From NCBI RefSeq assembly GCF_003012735.1, contig NZ_PXYI01000003.1, positions 761,694 through 825,693 of the forward strand: DNA of 64,000 nt. Direction: 5' to 3'. This stretch comes from Allosphingosinicella deserti (lineage in GTDB: Bacteria; Pseudomonadota; Alphaproteobacteria; Sphingomonadales; Sphingomonadaceae). Of this stretch, positions 34,721 to 43,300 are shown in pieces (the first letter of the stretch is position 1; each line of letters opens with the position of its first letter). Made by a program: the position numbers and the translations under genes. Below the pieces are notes generated by a model. That model ran no database searches. It was not told where the DNA came from and saw nothing but the letters and a program-made list of their open reading frames with translations.

Positions 34721-37354
34721 GTGGGCGCGGATTCAGGCTGGCAGTTGCGCCTGCTCGACAATTTCAGGCTGATCGGCACCGCTGGCGACGTCCCGCTGAG
34801 CGCACGCAAGGCGGTGGCTTTGCTCGCCTATCTTGCAATGCAGCAGGACAGGATGGCGCGCCGCGAGGTGCTCGCGACCTTGCTCTGGGAAAATGCCGAT
34901 CCCGCTCAGGCGCGGGTCAGCCTGCGTCAGGCGCTCGCCGCGATCCGCAAGATCGAAAGTGAGGAGAGCCCGCTTCTCTCGGCCGAGGGCGATTTCATCC
35001 GGCTCGCTCCGGAAGTCGATGTCGATGCCCGCCGGTTCGAACGGCTCGCCGAGGGAGATCATGCCGCGCGAAGCGAAGCGCCGGAGCTTTATCGCACCGA
35101 TTTGCTGGGCGGCTTCTCGCTGAAAGATTCCATCGGCTTCAACGAGTGGCTCGGTGTCGAGCAGGCGCGGCTGCGACAGCGCGCCGTGGGCGTGTTGCAC
35201 AGCCTCGTCGAGGATGCGCTGCAGCCGGGCGGCGATCTCAACGCAGGAATCGCCTCGGCGCTGCGCCTGCTGACTCTCGATGCCTATAACGAGGCCGGCC
35301 ATCGCGGGCTGATGCAACTCTATACGCGGCAGGGCAGGGCCGCGCTTGCTCTCGCCCAGTATCGCAGCCTGTCCGATCTCCTGCGCCACGAGCTTGCCGT
35401 GGCCCCGGAAGCCGAAACGTCCCGCCTGTACGAGGAGATCAAATCCGGCCGCCGGCGTCTCGTTGAAGATGCTGTCCCGCAGCCGGCGACAGACCGGCCG
35501 GACCCCGGTCGAAACGCATTGGTACCCGGTCCGGAGATCGAGCGGCTGGCGCTGCCGGGATCCGAGCCGAGTGGTCCGGCACCGCTCCCCGCTCAGCCGC
35601 AATCGCGCGGGCGTCTCAAGTCCTGGCGCCTGCCCGTCGCCGGGATCGCGGCGCTCTGTCTTGCAATCGCCGTGCTCGGCTATTTCTGGACCCGCGACGG
35701 TGGCGCGCCGCCGCGTCTTGGCCAGGTCTTCCCGATCGCCACCAGCGACGAAATCGAGGCTGCTCCGGCGCTGTCGCCGGACGGCGAGCAACTTGCCTAT
35801 ACGATGACGCGAAACGGCAACCGGGACATCTATCTGCTCCCGGCCTCCGGCGACGGCGCGCCAATGCGGCTGACCGACAATTCCGCTGGCGATGGGGCCG
35901 TTGCCTGGCGCCCTGACGGGCTTGCCATCGCGTTCGTCCGAACTGCGCCGTCGGGAGACAGGCCGTGTGAGATCATCCTCAAGCCGGTTCCGGTCGGCGA
36001 CGAACGGGTGATCGGGCGCTGCATCACCGATTATGGCACGTCTCTGTCCTGGATGCCCGATGGCCGGTCGCTGGTGTTCCGGGACATGCCTGCGTCCGGC
36101 AAGGCGATCCGCCTCTATCGCCTCGATGTCGAAAGCGGAAAGGTGCGGCCGATCAGCAATCCGCCGCAGGCATCGATTGGCGACTTCGAACCTTCCGTGT
36201 CGCACGACGGACGCTTTGTCGTCTTCCAGCGATCGAGCTCGCTCGACACATTCGATCTGATGCTGCTCGATCTCGAAACCGGCGAAGAGCAACGGCTGTC
36301 GGCGGGACATTCGTGGAGCGCTGTTTGGGAACACGATGATCGTGGCCTGATCTATTCGGCGCGACGCAAGGGCGATTATGGCCTTTGGTGGATCGATCCG
36401 AGCCGCCCGGGCGAGCCGCATCGCCTCTCTGCAGGCGTGTCTCAATTCCGCGCTTTGTCCTATTCGGCACGCCGCAATCGCCTGGTGTTCGAGGCGATGC
36501 AGGAGCGTAATTCGCTGCTTCAGCTTCCGAAAGACGCCTCGCCCGACACCGCGCCGACTTCGTTTCCGGCCGTTCGGCCAGGCGTGTTCACGCGGTTCGT
36601 AGCCGAGGCGAACACCGGCGACGTCCTGTTCGTGTCGGGGCGGTCGGGTCACGACGAAATCTGGATCGCACCCGCCGGACAGCCGGCAAAGCAGCGAACC
36701 CGATTCACCGGGTGGCGGTTCGAAGATCTCAGCTGGTCGCCTGACGGCAGCTGGATCGCGTTCGTCGGCCTGCGCAACGGCAGCCCCGATCTTTATCTGA
36801 TCCGGCGCGACGGGGGCGAGCCTGTCCGTCTCACCAACGACGCGGTCGAGGAGATCATGCCGGCCTGGTCTCCCGATGGGCAGACCTTGTACTTCGGGTC
36901 GCGGCGTGGCGGCGCCTGGCGGATCTGGCGGATGGACCCGGCGCAGCCGCGATCGGCCCACCCGGTCACGGACGCGGGGCCCTGGCGCGCGGTTCCGTCG
37001 GCAAACGGCAGGAGCCTCTATTACGTCGTCGACGGACAGCGGGGCATACGCCGCCGCGATTTCGGCGCCGATGGTCGCTTGAGCGGTCCAGAGACAATGG
37101 TCGTGCAGGATGTCCATCCGAGCGACTGGCGCAACTGGGCGGTGACGTCCGACGCGATCTTCTACGTGCGCCGGGCCGGTCCCTATTCGCCCGGATGGCT
37201 GAGGCGCTACGATCTGGCTTCGGGGGAGGATCGCGCGGTCACGGACGCGACGAACCTCGCATGGATGCAGAGCTTCGCGCTTCGACGGGATGGCGGACTG
37301 CTGCTGGCGCGGCGGGATGTGCAGATCGATATTTACGGATCCGACCTCGATTAG
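34721..37354 (+). CDS. BTAD regulator with membrane anchor and TolB-like propeller
   Basis: An ~877-residue protein. The N-terminal OmpR-like winged helix (LRLLDNFRLIGTAGDVPLSA; ARREVLATLLWENADPAQAR) and BTAD domain (about residues 95-245, AYNEAGHRGLMQLYTRQGR) resemble SARP/AfsR regulators. A Pro-rich linker leads to one membrane helix (LPVAGIAALCLAIAVLGYFW, near 305). The C-terminal ~540 residues hold WD40/PD40 propeller repeats (APALSPDGEQLAYTM, LSWSPDGSWIAFVG, MPAWSPDGQTLYFGS) expected in the periplasm. The topology is like CadC/ToxR one-component regulators. GTG 34721 or TTG 34709 could be the start. Divergent from the LLAPL protein. Confidence 0.85.
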   Translation: MGADSGWQLRLLDNFRLIGTAGDVPLSARKAVALLAYLAMQQDRMARREVLATLLWENADPAQARVSLRQALAAIRKIESEESPLLSAEGDFIRLAPEVDVDARRFERLAEGDHAARSEAPELYRTDLLGGFSLKDSIGFNEWLGVEQARLRQRAVGVLHSLVEDALQPGGDLNAGIASALRLLTLDAYNEAGHRGLMQLYTRQGRAALALAQYRSLSDLLRHELAVAPEAETSRLYEEIKSGRRRLVEDAVPQPATDRPDPGRNALVPGPEIERLALPGSEPSGPAPLPAQPQSRGRLKSWRLPVAGIAALCLAIAVLGYFWTRDGGAPPRLGQVFPIATSDEIEAAPALSPDGEQLAYTMTRNGNRDIYLLPASGDGAPMRLTDNSAGDGAVAWRPDGLAIAFVRTAPSGDRPCEIILKPVPVGDERVIGRCITDYGTSLSWMPDGRSLVFRDMPASGKAIRLYRLDVESGKVRPISNPPQASIGDFEPSVSHDGRFVVFQRSSSLDTFDLMLLDLETGEEQRLSAGHSWSAVWEHDDRGLIYSARRKGDYGLWWIDPSRPGEPHRLSAGVSQFRALSYSARRNRLVFEAMQERNSLLQLPKDASPDTAPTSFPAVRPGVFTRFVAEANTGDVLFVSGRSGHDEIWIAPAGQPAKQRTRFTGWRFEDLSWSPDGSWIAFVGLRNGSPDLYLIRRDGGEPVRLTNDAVEEIMPAWSPDGQTLYFGSRRGGAWRIWRMDPAQPRSAHPVTDAGPWRAVPSANGRSLYYVVDGQRGIRRRDFGADGRLSGPETMVVQDVHPSDWRNWAVTSDAIFYVRRAGPYSPGWLRRYDLASGEDRAVTDATNLAWMQSFALRRDGGLLLARRDVQIDIYGSDLD

Positions 37355-37483
37355 GGGGGCGCGCCGCCCCGCTTTCACGTCGCTTTCACGCTCGCCGGCC
37401 GGCCCGGCAAACCCTTTCGATGGCAACAGGTCCTCACGTCGCAGCAGCCGATCCGGTTTGCCGACCCAAGAAAGGACCCAGTC

Positions 37484-37939
37484 ATGAAAACGGCATGTCT
37501 TGCCGCAGGCGCGCTGCTTCTGGTCGCGCTCGATCCCGCTGCCCATGCTGCTCCGGCCGTGCCCGGCGCCAAGCCCAACGACAAGCAGATGACGTGCGAG
37601 GACGTCGCCAGGGAGCAAGCGGAGATCAACACCGCGGTCGCCAAGCGCGCCGAGAAGAAAGCCGCCGGCAAGAAGCTCGGCAAGGGCCTGTTCGGCTTTG
37701 CCAAGACTTTTGCGGGAGCGGCCGTGCCAAGCGCGATCGGCACAATGGGCGGCACCAGCGTCGCAGGCAGCATCGCCGCACGCGCGGCCAGCCAGTCCGC
37801 CGGAGAGGCGATCTACAACGCCGGACGTGAGACCGGCTCGACCCCGGCCCAGACCGGGCCCCAGCCGACTGCGGAGCAACAGACGCGGCTCGACCGGCTT
37901 GCCAAGATCGGTGCCTATCGCCAGTGCCCGGCCGCCTGA
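37484..37939 (+). CDS. Secreted two-cysteine hypothetical protein
   Basis: A 151-residue protein: signal peptide (ending AAHAAP), QMTCEDVAREQAEINTAV with one Cys, a lysine-rich stretch, a Gly/Ala hydrophobic turn (AVPSAIGTMGGTSVAGSIAA), and a final YRQCPAA. The layout parallels 25764-26324. It starts 129 bases after the BTAD regulator, and its stop overlaps the longest frame of the following DUF3617 gene. Function unknown. Confidence 0.7.
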   Translation: MKTACLAAGALLLVALDPAAHAAPAVPGAKPNDKQMTCEDVAREQAEINTAVAKRAEKKAAGKKLGKGLFGFAKTFAGAAVPSAIGTMGGTSVAGSIAARAASQSAGEAIYNAGRETGSTPAQTGPQPTAEQQTRLDRLAKIGAYRQCPAA

Positions 37940-38409
37940 CGCGGGCATCGCGGGCGGACGTGGGAGCGGCACGCGCTGATCCCTCCGTCAGCCGTCGACG
38001 CAGGCGGATGGTCTTCCTGCTCCTGCTGGGCGTCTCGATGCCGGCACTGGCAGCGTCCGTCGGGATCGAACCGGGCCTCTACGAGCTCACCACGGTCGGT
38101 ACCGACACCAGCCTTCCCTCGGTGACGCGCAGTTGCTTCCAGTCCGTGCTTGCCGAGGGCGGATTTGCCCGGCCGGATCTGTCCGGCGGCTGCCGGCTGT
38201 GGAAGGATGTGGTTGCGGGTGGCCGCATCGACATCGTCACCAGCTGTACCGGGTCAGGGGGCGTGCGGTCGACGGAGACGGTCACCGGCCACTACCGGCC
38301 CGACGGCTTCGTGCTGAGGCGACGTGTCGAAGGCCAGCTCGGCGGATCGCCACGCGAGATGGTCTTCACCACAACTGCGCGCCGGATCGGGGCGAGCTGC
38401 CCGGCCTGA
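37924..38409 (+). CDS. DUF3617 domain periplasmic protein
   Basis: A DUF3617 protein: EPGLYELTTVGTDT, then Cys-rich RSCFQSVL, GGCRLWKD, VTSCTGSGG and a late ASCPA. Three starts are possible: GTG 37924 (161 residues, overlapping the previous stop), GTG 37960, or ATG 38008 (133 residues). The earlier starts include a run of five arginines before the hydrophobic signal segment (VFLLLLGVSMPALA), a sensible n-region for export, so one of them is likely. It is a paralogue of the lipoprotein at 31953-32474. Its cellular role is unknown. Confidence 0.8.
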   Translation: MPGRLTRASRADVGAARADPSVSRRRRRMVFLLLLGVSMPALAASVGIEPGLYELTTVGTDTSLPSVTRSCFQSVLAEGGFARPDLSGGCRLWKDVVAGGRIDIVTSCTGSGGVRSTETVTGHYRPDGFVLRRRVEGQLGGSPREMVFTTTARRIGASCPA

Positions 38410-38555
38410 GCGGACGGAGGGCGCATGGCTCGATCTCCGGCACGGCTTTGAGGCAAGTCTGGATCCGGCGCACGTCGCCGATTGCACAGGGATGGGCGCT
38501 CGGACGCGGCCATCCGCAACCGCTTCCGAGCGGACAATAGGTGGATAATCTGAAC

Positions 38556-40346
38556 ATGACGATCTCTCTCTTCGCGCCCGCGCCGGGGCGTTCCCGGTCG
38601 TGCGCGGCACGCCTCGCCGCCGGGTTGATGACGGCAGGCGCGATCCTGTCGTCCGGTGCCGTCAACGCCCAGATCGCGCCGGGTCAGCTTCCGAGCCGCG
38701 AACAGGTTCAGCCTCCGGTACCGCAGACGTCCCGTCCTCCGGCGGAGGCGCGCGTCGACGGCAGCCGGGCTTTCCGCGAGGTGCCGTGCCCCTTCGAGCA
38801 GTCGAACCAGCAGGTTGCGCTCGCTGGCGTTCGTTTCGTCGCACCGGATGGCACAACGATTGCGCCGGAATTGGCCCGGCTTCTCGCGGGGGTTCGCGCG
38901 GAGGAGGGCGCCCGTTCGGTCGTTCAGCTCTGCGACCTTCGCGATACCGCCAACCGGCTGCTTCGTGATGCCGGCTATGTCGCGTCGGTCCAGATCCTGC
39001 CGCAGGATGTCTCCAACGGCGGCGAATTGACCCTGACCGTCGTCACCGCCCGCCTGGTGCGGCTCGATGTCGAAGGCAGGACCGGCGGCCATTATGCCCG
39101 ACTGATCGCCGACCGTGCGGCGCAGCTCAAGGCAATGGATCCGTTCAACGAACGCGCAGCGGAGCGCCTGTTGCTGCTGGCCGGCGATGTGCCCGGCCTC
39201 AGCGTCGAGCTGTCTCTAAGTCCGGCCGGGACCAATCCAGGAGATGTGATCGGAACATTGCGCGTTTCCTATCGCCCGATCGCGCTGATCGGGAACATCC
39301 AGAATTTCAATGGCCGGTCGGCCGGGCGCGAGACCGCTTATGGCAGGATCGAGGCTTATGGTCTCACCGGCCTCAGCGACGTCACCTACATCGGCGGCTC
39401 CACCACCCTCGACCTCGACGAACAGCAGGTCCTGCAGTTCGGACACAGTCTGGGTCTGAACCGGGATGGCGCTCGGCTGGACGGGAGCCTGACCTTCGCC
39501 TGGTCTCATCCCGATCTCGGTGGGCTGGACGTCGGATCCAGGTCGATGGTGGGAACGCTCGCGCTCTCCGCACCCCTGGAGCGGAGCCTCGGCAGGAACG
39601 CGATGGCCACCATCGGCCTCGACGTGATCGAGCAGCGAACGATCGCCACCTTCGCCGGAACCGATATTCCGCTGACCCGTGACAAGCTTCGGGTCGGCTT
39701 CGCCCGGCTCTCCGCGAACCTCGCTAAGGCGTCCCATGACGGGCATGGCTACACGGTGTCGGGTGCCATCGAGCTGCGGCAAGGTCTCGACGTCCTCGGC
39801 GCGACCGAGCGGTTCGATCCCGGCACATATGCCGGCGGGTACACGCCTTCCAACCTGCGCGGCGATCCGACCGCGACGGTCGTCCGGGCCGATCTCGACG
39901 GGCAGATCGGCCTTGGCCCGATCTTCAGCCTTGCCGCCGCCGGCAGGGTTCAGGTCGCAAGCGATCCACTGCTCAGCTTTGAGAAATTCTCGATCGGCAG
40001 CCTGACGATCGGACGCGGCTACGATCCGGGGGCGAACAGCGCGGACTCGGCCATCGGCTTGCGCGGCGAAGTCCGCGCCGCGGCGTATCGCGGCCAGCGG
40101 GCTTCCGCCGAGATCTTCGGCTTCTACGACCAAGCCTGGCTGTGGAACCTCGATCGCTTCTCGACCGAAAGCGGGCGCGGGCTGGCCTCGATCGGAGGCG
40201 GTGTCCGCGCTGCGCTGGGCGGGAAATTCCTGCTCGAGGCGATCTACGCGCATCCGCTCGATCGTGCGCTCCGCAGCGACGCCCCACGGTCCGCCGATCG
40301 GCTGCTTCTCTCGCTCACCGCCCAATTCTCGCCGCCGCTCCGCTGA
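38556..40346 (+). CDS. TpsB outer-membrane transporter (ShlB/FhaC family)
   Basis: A 596-residue two-partner secretion transporter. It has a signal peptide (ending AVNAQ), a POTRA-type domain about residues 60-165 (VRFVAPDGTTIAPELARLL; AGYVASVQILP), and a C-terminal beta-barrel with the GRGYDPGANSADSAIGLRGE signature of FhaC-like proteins, ending LTAQFSPPLR. The ATG at 38556 is preferred over the GTG at 38541 because AGGTGG lies at usable spacing. Its partner exoprotein starts 24 bases after its stop. The barrel would export that protein across the outer membrane through recognition of its TPS domain by the POTRA part. Confidence 0.92.
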   Translation: MTISLFAPAPGRSRSCAARLAAGLMTAGAILSSGAVNAQIAPGQLPSREQVQPPVPQTSRPPAEARVDGSRAFREVPCPFEQSNQQVALAGVRFVAPDGTTIAPELARLLAGVRAEEGARSVVQLCDLRDTANRLLRDAGYVASVQILPQDVSNGGELTLTVVTARLVRLDVEGRTGGHYARLIADRAAQLKAMDPFNERAAERLLLLAGDVPGLSVELSLSPAGTNPGDVIGTLRVSYRPIALIGNIQNFNGRSAGRETAYGRIEAYGLTGLSDVTYIGGSTTLDLDEQQVLQFGHSLGLNRDGARLDGSLTFAWSHPDLGGLDVGSRSMVGTLALSAPLERSLGRNAMATIGLDVIEQRTIATFAGTDIPLTRDKLRVGFARLSANLAKASHDGHGYTVSGAIELRQGLDVLGATERFDPGTYAGGYTPSNLRGDPTATVVRADLDGQIGLGPIFSLAAAGRVQVASDPLLSFEKFSIGSLTIGRGYDPGANSADSAIGLRGEVRAAAYRGQRASAEIFGFYDQAWLWNLDRFSTESGRGLASIGGGVRAALGGKFLLEAIYAHPLDRALRSDAPRSADRLLLSLTAQFSPPLR

Positions 40347-40369
40347 GCGACGGACAGGAGTATTCGACC

Positions 40370-43300
40370 ATGTCTTTTTCTTCGCGCCTTCCACGCCGCC
40401 GGCTTCTTGCGCTCACCACCGCCTTGTGCGGGATCCTCGCATCGGCAAGCCCTGCCGTCGCCCAGCAGATGGGCGGCTTCGGGACCGTACAAAGCCGGAC
40501 CGGCCCGGTTTCCGTTGCGGTGAGCGGTACCAATCTCAATGTCTCTGCGACCGGTTCCGGCATCGTCAACTGGACCGATTTCAATGTTCAGGCCGGCAGC
40601 ATCGCGGCCTTCCGCAACGGCAATGGCAGCCAGGCAGCCAACGTCGCGATTCTCAATCGCGTGCTCGGTACCCAGCCGACCACGATCGGCGGCGCCCTGA
40701 CCTCTGATGCCAACGTCTCGGTGTATCTGGTCAACTCCAACGGGATCATGTTCGGATCGTCGTCGCAGGTGAATCTGGGGTCGCTCGTCGCGTCCACCCT
40801 GGATGTGACCGATGCCGATTTCCTCGATGGCGACGGCCGCCTGACTTTCACCAGCAACGACAATCCCAATGCCTACCTGATTGTCGGCAGCGGGGCCCAG
40901 ATGCAGACCAAGGGGGATCTCGTTCTCCTCGGCGACACCCTATCTTCGGACGGCAGTTTGCAGGCCGGAGGCGATCTGGCCGCCATCGCCGCGGGCCGTG
41001 TGACAGTCCAGTCCGCTGTCGGGAGTCCGCTGAAATTCGAAATCAGCCGGGGCAGTCTGCAGGCATCTTTGCGCGCGGGTGGGGCGGCGAACGGCCGCAA
41101 TGTCGTTCTGGGTGCCGTCGGCCAGGCCGGCGTGACCGACGGGCTGCTGGAAGTTGAGGCGCTGGCCACGGCCACAGGCGTTGCCGCAAGCGATCACGGC
41201 GTCACCATCTTCGCCGGAAACGAGGTATCCGCGCCCAATGTCGTCGTTCACTCGAATCAGAGTGCGCGGATCGACATTACGGGCCTGGGAACAATCCGCT
41301 CGAGCCGCGACATCATCGTCGACGGAAACAGCAATGTCGGTGTGAACCTGGTCGATGCCGCTGGCGCCGCATCGGTTGAGGGGCGCGGCATCGTCGAGGT
41401 CAATCAGGTGTTTGCGGACGAGATGGTGCTCACCGGTCTGTACCTCTACGCCGGCGGCCTCGACGCGAAGCAGACGATTGCGCTCTACGGAAGCGAGGTC
41501 GCCTCCATCACCGGTGACGTGACCGCCTTCAATGTCTCCGTGAATGGAAGGGCTATCTACCTTGGCGATGACTCGGATTCCGAAGTGATCGCTGCCGCCT
41601 ACATTCAGACGAATGCCGGAACCGGTGGGATCAACGGGGGTGCCGGGCTGACGCTGGATAGTCAAAGAGCCACGGTTCTGTTGACGACGGGAGGAGCCAA
41701 TTTCGACCGGTCCAGTCGCATTCGTTCATCCCGATCGCTGCTCTTTGGTGGCGGAACCGACCAGCGGGTGACGCTCGGAGACGTCGACGTCGGCGCGATC
41801 GCGGGGCTCGATTCCTATCAGGCAGACATCACCTTCGGCAACTTGAACGTCGGCAGCGATCTGCTCATCGCCACCACGGATGATCTTCGAGCGGACTCGA
41901 TCACCTCCGCGGGCGCGCTCACCATGAGCGGCCTGAGAATGGAATTCGGTGGTGATCTGATCGGCGAGAACAAGGTCACGCTCGCCGGAAAGACGCTGAC
42001 GGCGCGGAATGTCCGTTCGCGCACCGACGATGTTGCGGTCGAGACTTCCGCGGATGGGATAGCTCTCGGCTCGGCCGCGGGGCGCGCCATCACGCTGACG
42101 TCGCGTGGCGGCGGGATTACGGTCGACGGAATCGATGCCACCTCGGACGTCCTCGTCAATGCCTATGGCGCGGGCATTGTCGATCTCGGCCACGTCAAGG
42201 CAGGCGCCTCCATCTCGCTGATGAGCGAAGATGTGCTGCGGACCGGTAGTCTCCACGCTGCCGACAGCGTGAACGCTTACGGAACGACGGTCAGCGCGGG
42301 CGACGTTCGTGCCGACACCGGCTCCGCCTTCCTCACCGCCGGCATCGGCTCCGTAGACGCGGGCGACGTAACCGCGGGGAAGACCATATCGCTGAGGACG
42401 GAACACCCGAGCGGGGGCGCCGGTGTGGTGAAGGTGGGCGCCGTGAGTGGCGGAGGGAACGTGGAAATTCTTTCGGACGATCTCGTGCTCGATCATGCCC
42501 TCAGCGGCCGTTCAGTATGGCTCAAGGTGGCTGATGGCGGCACGATCGCTCTCCACTCCAAATTGACCGCGAAGAATCTCACCGTCGAGGGTGGCGCCCT
42601 TGTTCAGGCAAGTGGTGCCGAACTCACCGCAGGGACGCTGACGGGAAGTCTCCGTGGCGAGGTTTCGCTGACGGGTAACAACCACATCGGAGCGATCCGG
42701 GATCTGTCGGCGACCAGTCTCGATCTGGTCAATGATCACAATTGGATCGAGATCATCGGCAGCAATCGGTTCGCGGGGGACGTGTCACTGGTCACCTCAG
42801 GCAGCTTGCAGATCGGCGGAGGGAGCAGCCTCGGCGGCGAGCTTGTCTCGCTGGCGGTCGGCGATCGATTCACCAACTCGGGTGGCGGGAGTGCGATCTC
42901 GGCGACCAAGAATTGGGCCATCTACCTGAACACGCCGGATGGCCAGAATTTTGGCGGTCTCGACAGCGGCAATCGCGCGATCTGGGGAAGCGATGCTTCG
43001 CGCAGTCCGATAACCAGTCTGAACGGGGATCGCTACGTCTTCACCCATCGTCCAACGCTGACTTTCTATTCCGTTCAGTTCGACAAGACCTACGGGACGG
43101 ACGTCGCTGCGTATCTCGCGAACCGCTACAATTTCGTCGGACTGCACCAGGGCGTCGCAGGCGCTTTCCAGGGCGATGTGTTCAGCGACATCGTTCAAGG
43201 GCGTCCGGTGCTCACCTCCGCCGGTGCCGCCGCAACCGCCGGAGTCGCGGGCGGTCCCTACACGATCGACATCGCTCAAGGGTCGCTGGTGGCGAGCGGC

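Noticed and set aside
34733..37972. A 1079-codon open frame on the minus strand opposite the BTAD gene
   Set aside because: Same antisense effect; no motif, and the plus-strand protein has clear domains.
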